A stretch of DNA of 64,000 nucleotides, from NCBI RefSeq assembly GCF_002575655.3, contig NC_053039.3:243142622-243206621 (forward strand), in the 5' to 3' direction. Made by a program: the position numbers and the translations under genes. Under the pieces are notes generated by a model, which worked only from the letters and a program-made list of their open reading frames with translations, made no database searches and was not told where the DNA came from. The first letter of the stretch is position 1, and each line of letters begins with the position of its first letter. Positions 31,889 through 42,543 of the stretch are shown piece by piece. The stretch is from Aegilops tauschii subsp. strangulata (Eukaryota; Streptophyta; Magnoliopsida; Poales; Poaceae).

Positions 31889-33925
31889 GGGACGCGATCA
31901 AGTGATTCTTTACGCGGCTCCCTCTCTGGCCTCCGCTCCCTCCTCCGTCTCCGGTTCCTGCGCTTGGGGTGAACAAGAGGGGTCCTGGTGACCCTACCCG
32001 CCCTTGGTGCACACGCGAGGGTCAAGGGTTGGGGGTTTAAGGGGGGTCGGCGGAGATGGCAAGTTCAACGGCGGCTGGAAAAGAGAAGGAAGGTGTGGAG
32101 AAGATGATGGAGAGGATGAATCTGACGGATAGGGAGAGTGCAAAGCTAGTTGTGGATGATCAAGAGGAGGAACAAGGGGAGCCGATAGTGGCACTGGTTG
32201 GGAAGGTGTTGAAAAGGAGGGTGTTGCATGTCAACACCATTACTGATGCTCTTCGTCCTGCCTAGGGCAAATCGAGGGGTCTCTCATTTAGCTCAGTCGG
32301 GGATAACATGTTTGTGGCAAGTTTTCAAGGAAAAAAAGGACAACGATGGGATCTTTGAAGGAAGTCCGTGGATGGTGGGGAAACACGCGTTTGTGTTGTA
32401 GATTTTTGATGTGAGATCACGGGCCCCAGACCTCAAATTTGAGATGATGCAGATCTGGACAAGGGTGATCAATTTACCCTTCAATCTTCGATGCCCTCCA
32501 TGTACAGAAAGGATAGCAAAACTTCTGGAAAGGTCATCGTGGTATATGTGGATGCACAGGGCTTTGCCTATGGGGAAGCACTGAGAACACGGACGTGGAT
32601 TAATGTGCCCGAGCCATTGATGAGGTGGGTTCGGCTAGAACCAACAAGAACAAAGGAGGATGTGTTTTATGATATTCATCATGAATCATTGCCTTATTTT
32701 TGTTTCTTCCACGGTCTGCTTGGGCATGCGGAACTGTACCGCCCGACACCGTCAGGAAGAGATACTCAGGGGTGACTTTCGTATGGTGATAAGTTCAGGA
32801 TGCAACTTGCAAGAAAAGTTGGGGAAGTGCACCATGTCGTGGCTATGGAGATCCTTCGGGAGCTCACAACAAATATGAGAAATGGAAGGACATGGCATAA
32901 ACACTGTGTATAGGCACGTGAACATGGATGGAAATAGAGGGAATGGTAATTGGGGGTGGGGGGATACACCCCTCATGTTGGTGGATCAGGAAAACTTAAA
33001 CAAGAAAATGACAAATGAGGCCGAGGTGTCCAATGATTTCATGGAAGATAGCAGAGATTTTTGCCTCGCAGGCCTCAACACTAATCTTATTCACATGCAT
33101 AGCCACCTTGCCAATTGGAAGTGTAAGAAGTTCAAAGATGTTAGACGCAAATTAAAAAGGTTCACAAGGAGTTTGAGAGAGGGAAGAGTAACTCCTTGTA
33201 TCGGGGCTCGTCACCAGGTGAGAAGGAGTTGGCTCGACAGCTTAATGAATTGTTACAGCGTGAGGAGATCATGGCACGACAGAGATGACATGTTAATTGG
33301 TTGCGGGTTGGGGATCAAAACACATGATTCTTTTGTGCCTAATCAATTGCGCGACGGGCACACAACAAGATTGCTGCATTGGAGGATGCTCGGGCGGTGG
33401 TGTGCGAAAGCAAAGAAGCTACCCATGTGGAAGTCTAGAGTTTTTACACTAATCTCCATTCTGCACAAGAGGAGTTGGTGATCGAGTTAGTGTTGCATCA
33501 TGTTCCAGAGAAGGTTACTTTGCAGATGAATGAGTGTTTAATGCGCCCCTTTTAGGTTGAAGAAGCGGATAAGGTGTTGTTTGGCATGACGCCGTCAAAG
33601 GCCCGGTTCGAGGTTGGCTTTAAACGCTGGATTCTATGTTGGGTTCTATCATAGGCATTGGTATTTGATTAGAGAAGATGTGACAAAAGTAGTAATCCCG
33701 GCAACATAACTCAATATATACCTATTTTTCTGGGTAATGTTATTTACAAGCTTTGCTCTAAAGTGTTGGCTGCCTTCGTGAGATTTTAGATGAGATCATT
33801 TCCGAGGAGCAAAGTGCTTTCGTTCTAGGACGGCTCATTACTGACAACACTATCACAGACTATGAGTGCATCCATGTTATGAGAAAGAAGAAAGGAAAGC
33901 AAGGTTGGTGTACGGTTAAGATGCC
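31889..33925 (+). pseudogene. L1-type LINE remnant: ORF1 and start of reverse transcriptase
   Basis: A GC-rich leader precedes ATG 32056. Its frame encodes an acidic N-terminus and then the DUF4283-like module common to plant LINE ORF1 (VGKVLKRRVLHVNTITDALRPA, then in other frames FEGSPWMVGKHAF and PYFCFFHGLLGHAE near a degenerate zinc knuckle). Further on, 33190-33480 resembles the linker before plant LINE RT (ARRAHNKIAALEDAR). The stretch 33720-33925 has NVIYK, SEEQSAF and RLITDNTIT-type words of the early RT motifs. Stops and frameshifts are frequent, and the catalytic part of RT, RNase H and the tail are missing. Homology ends at about 33925. The element once copied itself by target-primed reverse transcription; this copy is dead. 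Confidence 0.72.
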
Positions 33926-35949
33926 CTTTCTTCAGGCATGCAAATGTTACCTTCAATGTTATCCCTAAATTCTTGGGTGCGGCTGCACTCAGACAATGTA
34001 TGGACGATGAATGAATAAAATGCCTTCAAGGGCCGCACTAAAAGAAGACCCATCCATCCGGTTTTTTGCCTAATTTTGAGCTTTAAAACATGTGTAGTGT
34101 AAAAAAGGCAAAAACTGAGTATCAAGGTTCACATGTGTTTATATCGTCCAGTTTTTTTGCATGTGTCTGTGCTTCGTTTTTTGCGTAAAAACCGAATACG
34201 AAGGTTCGCATGTGTAATGTAAAATGCATTCAAGGGCCGTACTAAAAAAGTGCCATCCGTCTAATATTTTGCTTAATTCTCAGGTAGTGGATGCTTGAGA
34301 GTCAACATCTTCACGAAGTCCACAACGGAATATAAAGGTTCTATCACATGATTCTTATCTTCTAAAGAGTCTTCGCTACTTCTCATCATTTTGACAGTCT
34401 CAACCGGATTAGGTTTCGATTTTCCAGCAAATTACCTTGTTTATTAAGGATTTCTTCGGACAATAGCATTGGGCGTTTAATGACTACACCTCATTTTTCC
34501 ACAAGGAATCGTTTTCCGCTACCGTACTAATCTCTTCTGTCACTGATTTTTAGAATAGCGTTCCGCATTCCATGCATCATCGCTTCTTACCTCCTCCTTG
34601 GTCGATCTACGAAATTTCAGGTTTCTGCGGGGCCTTAGAACGAGATGAAGACACAAAAGAACTCCCTCGCGAATCACACATACAAATAATGTCAATTAAG
34701 CAAAGTCATCCAATGATCTTGTGCACAAATACGTAGGGTTGCAAGGCCTTGCCTCAACCCATTGACTTACATAATTACTCACACATCGCGATTGGATCGC
34801 AAGAAGAAATCATCAAAGATGACATAAAGATGAATAATTGATTGATGAGTAGTCTTACAATGTTGCCGATTACGATGCACCGATTACAAGTATGGCTAAC
34901 TCAGGGAGAATCGCTAGGGTAGTGATAGAGGTGATGACTATGGATATAAAATGAGAAAATGGCGGCAACTAGGGTTTTTCAATCGCTTCTGGTTCTCCAT
35001 TATCGCTCTCTTTGTTTCTCCTTCGCGAATAGGGCCTGAACCCCTTTTATAAAGTGCGTTGAGGTGGACACCACGGTGCTTCTGGGGCGCGGTATGACCG
35101 TTCATACGATCAGGATCGCTCATACCATGCGTTGTTTTGCTCTGTTGCCCTTGTGGCGACTCCATTTGGCTTGGCTTGACTCCCGCACTTGGTGTTTCCT
35201 TCTATGTGATGATTTTCTTCCATGTTTTGGCCCATTACCTATGGAAACACATTACATAAAGATTTTCACAATTTCTTGCATTTATTAGTCATTAGTGACA
35301 GTATCAAAGTGTTTATCTCGGAAATTCCAAGATTATCCAGTTTAAACAATGGTGGAGTGAGTGCAAAATGTCACTACCTACGAGACCGCATTGGCTTGGA
35401 ATGCGAGAGCGGCAGTCTTTCGAACACCATGACTGATTGACATAATTGGACATCGCCTCGCCTATCGCCCAGAGAAGAACATCCATTCCAATGGCCTACT
35501 CACCATATTTGGCAATCATCCGATGTTGCTCCTCTTCGGTGAGGCGTATGACCGTGTACTCCACCGCGACCACCAATATCCTTCGAGGTGGCATGCCAGG
35601 AAGCGATCTCCTTTATCTTCGCCAACTTCACAACATCGTCTGCTGCGTGCGCCTCAAACATCCCATTCCATCCCCTACCGTCGTCCAGCTTCACAAAACC
35701 ATACAAAGAATTCATTATTCATAAAGAATAAAAAGCAACATGTAACATTTATAGCACTACATACCACACATTTGCGAATATTTACACGCATGCCCACATT
35801 TTAATAAAAGATAGATGTTTTTACTAACTTCTTTTTATTTATAGTTTCCTTATATTTTCTTTCTCTTTCCTTTCCTTTTATTTGTTTATCAATCTTGCTA
35901 AACTTTACTACCTAAACATCAATTGACCTATATCTATACAAATTAAAGT
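33926..35949. other. Low-copy and fossil repeat segment
   Basis: No intact gene is seen. At 34016-34090 and 34227-34285 a unit around TTCAAGGGCCG(C/T)ACTAAAA is repeated directly about 210 bases apart. The region 34620-35300 looks like a decayed LTR in minus orientation: a CTTTTATAAAG-type TATA region lies at 35043-35053 and GC-rich repeats such as GGTATGACCG(TT)CAT at 35090-35130. At 35440-35715 the minus strand has a broken, coding-like stretch (for example RLTEEEQHRMIAKYGE in one frame, AADDVVKLAKIKEIASW in another) that I cannot assign. The remainder is AT-rich with nothing recognisable. Confidence 0.35.
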
Positions 35950-36635
35950 GCTATATCTATGTGTGAATGTTCACCTCGGGATGTGGGAGGCCGGCCTCCG
36001 TCCAGTTGGGCCGACGTCAGGGTTGGTGGTGACAGTCGGCGTCAAAGTGGTGGAGCCCGACGATGGCGGCTGCGGCGGCGGCTGGGATGGAGGTGCTAGC
36101 AGGGGTGCGGCATTGCACATCGTCACAAATCACCGGCGGCATCAAGGTTGAGGCAGAGGAGGGCGGTGGGGATGAGGTGGTTGAGGGTGCCGTGCCGGCC
36201 GACCATGCTTAATTTATAACAGGGAGACGAAGGGGGACGTGAGCGCGAAAATATCCAAATGTAAGTTGAGTGCCTTCTCTTGGTTACTCGGCTTACGAGA
36301 AGACGAAGGGTTTAGCAATTAAAAAAAAGAAAAGCAAAAGTGTAAGCTGAGCGCGCCCTGCCGTTGACACGGAGCCGTCAAGTGATGCGAGCATGGCCAG
36401 GTGGCAGTTACTTTGACGAGCCAAGTGTATGTTTTTCTCGGAATATGCCGAGAGCTATGTATAAGTCGAGTGTCTTTTCAGTGGTTCTTGGCGTATAATT
36501 GTCTAAGCCGACGGCCCCGGAGTTGTCATGTGTGTCTTGACGTGTAATCGGTTTACACAACAATAAGACGAGTGCCCGTAAAATTACACTCGACTCACGG
36601 AGAAACACCAGAAAACATGTGTTTTTTCTATAGTG
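35950..36635 (-). mobile_element. CACTA element terminal segment
   Basis: Read on the minus strand the segment starts CACTATAGAAAAAACACATG (from 36635). Subterminal motifs around CGAGTG, ACTCGGC and CTCGTC in both orientations follow, as in En/Spm-like grass elements. A GC-rich leader and a Pro-rich open stretch near 36140-35950 come next. A possible three-base duplicate TTG lies outside at 36636-36638. The opposite terminus was not found, so this is treated as one end of a truncated or deleted element. Confidence 0.6.
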
Positions 36636-36964
36636 TTGTGTTGTCTGTCACTCGATGAAGTAACCTGCACATTCTTTACATACCTAAAGGTGTCGCCCAT
36701 AAAATTTTGTGAAACTTAACTTGGCCGACTTAAAAGCTGCATCTAAAAAGTGATTTAAATGACAATTTTGTTACGACGATATAACACACAGATATATATA
36801 GTATTTGAACACCATAAACTTTTAGACCGTCAAATACAAGGCGAAGCATAAACACACATTTCGTCTCTTTGTATTTCTTCAATGGCCCCATTCCATATGT
36901 ATGGGGCAAACTCTTAATTTGGATATATCATCCATGTACATTTATGCATTTTTTTAGTAACATA
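36636..36964. other. AT-rich segment, nothing recognised
   Basis: About 330 bases between the CACTA end and the LINE tail. There is no supported frame, terminal repeat or RNA structure. Confidence 0.4.
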
Positions 36965-37270
36965 CATTTTTTTTTTGCATTAAGTTCTTTTATAAAATTG
37001 CCAACACTTTATTGATCAATGTGGATATCCATGAAAATATAAGAAGGGTCATGCAGAGAAATTAGCCACAGGTGACGACCCTGATCAAGGAAAGAAGAGT
37101 GTTTGACAAGTGAATGAGCTTCATAATTCGAAGCTTTACTTTTAAAGGAAACAAAGCAACTATCTAACTTATTACTAGCCCTAGTATTGAATTCCCTAAC
37201 AATAGCTAATACCTGCCTCCTTTTCCCCCCAAGATGTATGGAGAGATCTTCAGACAAAGATAAAGCTTCG
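36965..37270 (-). pseudogene. LINE 3' fragment: RNase H-like C-terminus and poly(A) tail
   Basis: On the minus strand a frame from 37257 to 37009 ends with ASNYEAHSLVKHSSFL and then GRHLWL. This pattern fits the end of the RNase H-like domain of plant LINE ORF2 (conserved N..AH.LAK). About 40 bases after the stop an A run (minus strand, 36977-36968) marks the tail. The upstream end near 37270 is a 5' truncation, as usual for LINE inserts. It landed about 90 bases behind the stop codon of the 91-codon peptide gene, in the same orientation, so it may now form part of that gene's 3' transcript end. Confidence 0.65.
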
Positions 37271-37360
37271 CGGCATGCTAGGATCTACAGTACATATTTG
37301 TTGTTTGACCGTTGTTGAGCACCTGGCCACCCAGCCCGTGTTGAAGTGGAGTAGCCCAGA

Positions 37361-37636
37361 TTAAGCCTTCTTCTCTCCCGACCCGGTTTCGAGGTAAAGC
37401 GGGAGGCCGGTGGCGAGGCCGCCACTGACCGCGGAAGGGTCGGCAGCGTTGGCGGCATCCTTCGCGGGTTTCCCGGCTTCCCGGTAGAGCGGGAGGCCGG
37501 TATCGAAGCTGCCACCGGCCGGAGTGGCAGTTGCCCCTCCAGCGGTAAGAGCGGCCTCTGGGCCAGCGCAGGCGAATTGTGCCGCTGCCGCGACGACGAC
37601 GAGCAGGAGCACCGCAACGGCGAGACCTCGAGCCAT
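37361..37636 (-). CDS. Small secreted protein with duplicated TGLPLY motif
   Basis: The 91-residue product begins MARGLAVAVLLLVVVAAAAQ, a clear signal peptide with likely cleavage after FACA (about residue 24). The mature ~67 residues contain two copies of a unit. The first is around residues 43-54 (GGSFDTGLPLYREAGKPAK) and the second around 71-84 (GGLATGLPLYLETGSGEKK). Each has GG, then TGLPLY, then a Glu-X-Gly and a basic end. There is no Cys in the mature part and no C-terminal hydrophobic tail, so it should be soluble and apoplastic. The start is supported by a TATATATAAA-type box on the minus strand at 37715-37703, about 70 bases upstream. The frame is intact and GC-rich. I do not recognise the family. 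The repeated motif with basic flanks suggests a processed peptide precursor, but that is inference. Confidence 0.72.
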   Translation of the reverse strand: MARGLAVAVLLLVVVAAAAQFACAGPEAALTAGGATATPAGGSFDTGLPLYREAGKPAKDAANAADPSAVSGGLATGLPLYLETGSGEKKA

Positions 37637-37702
37637 TGTTCCTGACGGGTTATTGGTTGCTTGACGATGATCAGGCGTGGTGTTACCACTTGTCCGTATT
37701 GC

Positions 37703-37715
37703 GTTTATATATACC
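37703..37715 (-). promoter_or_regulatory. TATA box of the 91-codon secreted protein gene
   Basis: On the minus strand GGTATATATAAACGC lies about 70 bases before the start codon at 37636. It leaves a short leader, as in the other small gene at 31311. Confidence 0.65.
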
Positions 37716-37859
37716 TTGGGACCGGACAGGGAAGGATAAAAATAGTGCAGGTTGGTCGTTGGCCATGCCGTGTGCCAAGATTAGACCTTCAGATTATATT
37801 TGCCCATCCCAACTTCACATATTGGACCTGCGGTAGAGGCTAGTGGTCATGCGTGCCCA

Positions 37860-38690
37860 GCGTTGAAAATGAGGTTATTTTGCTGACGCTTCCTCAAACA
37901 AACACCCTTATATATGTCCGCAGAAACTTCCGAGCTTGTTGACGAACATCCACGTGATATAGGCCATCCAACAATATCCTTAAATATAATCTTTTTTTTT
38001 ATGAAAGTAGATGCATTACCACCTTACATTAGAAATAATTCTAATCTATTATCATGATGGCGGAAGCCCGTGAAGACACCTTGTCAAACACATCTGAGTG
38101 GACATCGTCAGTGTCAGCCGGAGCGGTAACGGGTATAGTCACTTTCTTCTGCATGTGTTTTACGATAAGGGGGTCACGGGCTTTGCATGCCACAACCTTG
38201 GCTCTGGCTTCGTGACGTGATGGTGTTATGGCCAATGGGTGCTTCACCTTGTTGCTTGTCGTCCTAAGTAGGCCGGCTCGAGGCCCCGTAGGTTGGTTCC
38301 ACCATGGTCCATTATGTCGGCCCATGGCCATGTAGAAGGAAGACTCTAGAAGACTTGTCATTCAAGACAAGGAAGCCAGATTTATGGAGGACTCCTCTCC
38401 ATCGATGGTAGCTGACTAGATTGTGTAACCCGGGTCCTGATATGTTCTATAAGATGAGGCCGAGCAAGTCGATGGAACATAATAGAATCCCTCGGTATTA
38501 CTTGTATTTTGTACACCCTAATCACAATATACATGAGCAAATCTGTTTTACCTTGCAAGGAGGACCTAAGCATGGATAAATTTGTTTCCTATTTCCCCTC
38601 TGACCTAATCGCCAATCGGGATACCCTACCAAGGGATATGCCAGAAATTAGCCCCGACAATGGTGGCCATGTAGACCCCTTGTGGTGAAC
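37860..38690. other. Upstream flank and probable decayed LTR fragment
   Basis: 37860-38030 is flanking sequence of the peptide gene without a recognised motif. From about 38340 to 38640 the sequence resembles the 3' half of a Gypsy LTR. It has GTAGCTGACTAGATTGTGTAA, a TTCTATAAGATGAGG TATA-like region and a TTTTACCTTGCAAGGAGGACC-type end that recall common cereal LTRs. The minus-strand frame at 38361-38041 is not convincing as a gene. No ends or target duplication were found. Confidence 0.35.
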
Positions 38691-39052
38691 CACTGGTACA
38701 TCAAGCTGCTATACAAACTGTTTTTAATCCCTTTCCACGACGGAGTTTTAAACCGTCGCCTTTCCTGTGTGCGATAAGGGGGTCCTTCCCACATGACCCA
38801 GAAACCGTCGGGGATAGGGAGCGATGATGCAGACGCATTGCCAAATGTAATCGTATGCGATGCAGCAACATATCGCATGCACACACTACATTCTGGCACA
38901 CGTGTGGGATTGGTGATCAATCGTGCATGTCTCTCACAAGTCAAACGTTTCTAATTACGCAGTGAAACCAAACGATGTTTCATACTGGAACATTTGCGAA
39001 ATAGTACCTAAGGCACACGGGCCATCATAGAAACTATGTGCGATATGTGCCC

Positions 39053-40629
39053 TGATATGTCTTCAACGTATCTATAATTCTTGATTGTTCATGCTATTAT
39101 ATTATCCATTTTGGATATTTTATATGCATTATTATGCTATTTTATATCATTTTTTGGACTAACCTATTTACCTAGTGCCAAGTGCTAGTTGCTTTTTCCC
39201 TTATTTTTGTCTTTACAGAAAATCAATACCAAACAGAACGGAACTTTTTGAGAATTTTTCTTGGACCAGAAGACACCCAAAAACCTTCGGGAGGAGGTCA
39301 GAGGGCCACCAGTTGGCCAGAAGCTCGGAGGGCGCGCCCGGGGGGGGGGGGGGGGTGCGCCCCCAGGCTTGTGAGCCTTCTGATGCTCCTCTAATTAACC
39401 CTAATCTTTCTTCTATAAATACCAAAATATTAACCATTGACTAGAGGGCATACCAAAAATACTTTTCCGTCACCGCAAGCTTCTGTTCTCGTGAGATCCC
39501 ATCTTGGGGCCTTTTCCGGTAGTCCGCCGGAGGGGGATTCGATCAGGGAGGGCTTCTACATCAACCTTACTGCCCTTTCGATGATGTGTGAGTAGTTTAC
39601 CACAGACCTACGGGTCCATAGCTAGTAGCTAGATGGCCTTTTCTCTCTCTTTGATCTTCAATACAATGTTCTCCTCGATGTTTTTGGAGATCTATTCGAT
39701 GTAATCTTTTTTTGCGGTGCGTTTGTTGAGATCCGATGAATTGTGGATTTATCATTAGATTATCTATGAATATTTTTTGAGTATTCTGTTAACTCTTTTA
39801 TGCATGATTAAGATAGCTTAGTATTTCTCTCCGATCTATTGATTTGGTTTGGCCAACTAGATTGATTTTTCTTGTAATGGGAGTGGTGCTTTGTAGTGGG
39901 TTCAATCTTGCGGTGCTTATTCCCAGTGATAGAAGGGGACATGACACGTATTTGTATTATTGCCATTAAGGATAAAAATGTGGGGTTTGTTCATATTGAT
40001 AGGATCTCCCTCTACATCATGTCATCTTGCTTAAGGCGTTACTCCATTCTTGTTAACTTAATACACTAGATGCATGCTGGATAGCGGTTGATGTGTGGAG
40101 TAATAGTAGTAGATGCAAGTAGGAGTCGGTCTACTTGTCACGGACGTGATGCCTATATTCATGATCATTGCCTTAGATATCGTCATAGCTATGCGCTTTT
40201 CTAGCAATTGCTCAACAGTAATTTGTTTACCCACCGTATGCTTTCTTTCAAGAGAGAAGTCTCTAGTGAAAATTATGGCCCCTGAGTCTATCTTTTATCA
40301 TATTATTTTCAGATATACAAAACCAAAAATACGAAAATACCTTGCTACAATTTATTTACCTTTACTTTACTTTATTTTGCACTTTTACTTATCTTTTATA
40401 CCTATCTCTATCAGATCTCGTCCTTGCAAGGAACCGTGAAGGGATTGACAACCCCTTTTTCGTGTTGGGTGCAAGTATTTGTTTGTGTAGGTGCAATCAT
40501 TGGGAACTTGTGTGTTCCTCCTACTTGATTGATACCTTGGTTCTTAACTGAGAGACATACTTATCTTTACTTTGTTGCATCACCCTTTCCTCTTCAAGGG
40601 AAAAACCAACACAAACTCAAGAAGTAGCA
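39053..40629 (+). repeat. 5' LTR of element F
   Basis: The LTR is about 1.58 kb, from TGATATGTCTTC to AAGTAGCA. A TATAAAT box lies at 39414-39420. A GGGCGCGCCC core directly followed by a run of 16 G (39340-39355) lies about 60 bases upstream of it. Landmarks such as GATGATGTGTGAGTAGTTTA and GCTAGTAGCTAGATGGC match the second copy. Confidence 0.85.
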
Positions 40630-40640
40630 GGAAGAATTTC

Positions 40641-40658
40641 TGGCGCCGTTGCCGGGGA
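40641..40658 (+). promoter_or_regulatory. tRNA-Asp primer binding site of element F
   Basis: TGGCGCCGTTGCCGGGGA lies eleven bases after the 5' LTR and is identical to the sites of elements C and E. Confidence 0.85.
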
Positions 40659-40858
40659 GGATCTACATCAAGCCTACCAAGTACCTATCACAAACTCTCA
40701 TCTCTTACATTTACATTATTTGCTATTTGCCTCTCATTTTCCTATCTCCCACTTCTAAAATGTTTTCAGAAAAAACACAAAAATATTTGCATTTTTATTT
40801 GCCTTCTTTCCGTCCGTCTTTTTGTTTGCTTCTGGGGTAGATTGCTTTGTTTGCTATC

Positions 40859-41678
40859 ATGGCTAGTCCTTCTGTCGTGGCATGTACCCCGGAAAGTGAT
40901 GTTCTTAATTTTAAACAAAGGGGAGGAGAGAATTAAAAAGATGCTTGGTATGGAATTTGTGATGCTCAGGATATATCTACTCATAAGCAATCCACTACAG
41001 TTATCCTCTGAATTTTTTATGTGGGTATTACTACTTGGTATAGATTTGTGCTAGACACCATTACTGGGGGTTATTTCTTGGGTAGTCACTCTATGGATGC
41101 TTTTAATGTTATGGGAAATTTGGTGGGATCACCACCTATCATGATTAATGAAACATCATTAACCTTGGAACATGTGATGCAAAGGCTAGATATTATTGAA
41201 AATAAAATTTCTACCATAGAGCATACTGAAAAGTTGGATAAAAAGATTCATAATCATATCACTCAAATTGGATCAAAGGTAGGAATCACCTTAAAAACTC
41301 TAAAGGAGAACGAGCTTATAATAGATGAGATCGAGGGTAGAACAAGGTTCCACTAGAATCGGTAAGTTGGAGGATATTATTACCCATTTGGGTTCTGCTT
41401 TTGCTTCTGGCAAGACTACTACAAAATTTCCTCCTAATAAAACTACTAAGTTTATTTATGTTCCTAATAATAAGGGTGGATCATCTAGTAAAGGAAACGA
41501 GGATCTTAAGATGATAAGTATTTGCTCTAGTTTTATCAATATGATTAAGGAACCTACTCTTACGAACAAATTTCTTCATTTTCTACATAGTAGTGTGATC
41601 ATTAAAAAACCCAATGACATCCCTAGGAGGTATGGATGTGCAATTGAGGAGTTGACTACCAAAGATGAAAATACCTAG
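40859..41678 (+). pseudogene. Gag-like frame of element F, broken
   Basis: The start at 40859 (MASPSVVACTPESDVLNF) meets a stop after 25 codons. Recognisable family sequence continues in other frames: YRFVLDTITGGYFLGS near 41040, a helical region with LEHVMQRLDIIENKISTIE near 41165, and CAIEELTTKDE near 41640-41675. The switch between the 41021 and 41325 frames shows at least one further frameshift. It resembles the Gag-position protein of non-autonomous wheat Gypsy elements as I remember them, with no zinc knuckle or protease. Confidence 0.65.
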
Positions 41679-42538
41679 ATCGATGAAATATTCCTAGCTA
41701 GGGGCATAAAACAATAACCCTTGTTGGGAGGCAACCCAATTTTATGTTTTTTCTTTTCCTTCTTTTTTCAATAAATATGCAATTATACTTATGTTATGAT
41801 TGTGTTTAAGTGTTTTAATTAGTGTTTCTGCCAAATAGAGCCTTTGGGATGATCTTTGGTGATAGTTGATTTGATTTTTCTAAAAAAGAAACTTTTGCGC
41901 CCAGTTATGGAATTTTGGAAATTCACAGAAACGTTATTTTGATCTGAATTTCTTACACAAGATTGATATACAAAATGCCTACATTTTCCTAATTTTGAAG
42001 AATTTTTAGAGTTACAGAAGTATGGTCGTTGTCCAGATTACTACAGACTATTCTGTTTTTGATAGATTCTATTTTCTATGAGTTGTTTGCTTATTTTGAT
42101 GAATCTATGGGTAGTATCGGCGGGTATGAACCATGGTGAAGTTAGAATACAATAGATATAATTCCAATATAAAATTAGAATGAGTTTACAACAGTACATA
42201 AAGGTGGTGATTTGCTTTACTATACTAACGGATCTTACGAGTTTTCTGTTGAGTTTTGTGTTGTGAAGTTTTCAAGTTTTGGGTGAAGTTTCGATGGACC
42301 ACGGAATAAGGAGTGGCAAGAGCCTAAGCTTGGGGATGCCCATGACACCCCAAGGTAATATTCAAGGACAACCAAGCGTCTAATCTTGGGAATGCCCCGG
42401 ATGGCATCCCCTCTTTTGTCTACAATCCATCGGTAAATTACTTGAGGTATATGTTTATTCACCACATGATATGTGTTTTGCTTGGGGCATCTTGTATTAT
42501 ATGAGTCTTTGCTTTATTTCCTTTTTAGTTTTCCACAA
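41679..42538 (+). other. Non-coding internal region of element F
   Basis: It begins with TTGGGAGGCAACCCAA (41725), the counterpart of a GTTGGGTTGCCTCCCAA block on the other strand of element C (5746-5763). The two elements share several further phrases in the same order. No coding frame is supported. The TCATC at 42539-42543 is the left target duplication of Angela 1. Confidence 0.55.
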
Positions 42539-42543
42539 TCATC

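Noticed and set aside
38041..38361. 106-codon minus-strand frame
   Set aside because: No domain, promoter or start context. The surrounding sequence looks like a decayed LTR element.
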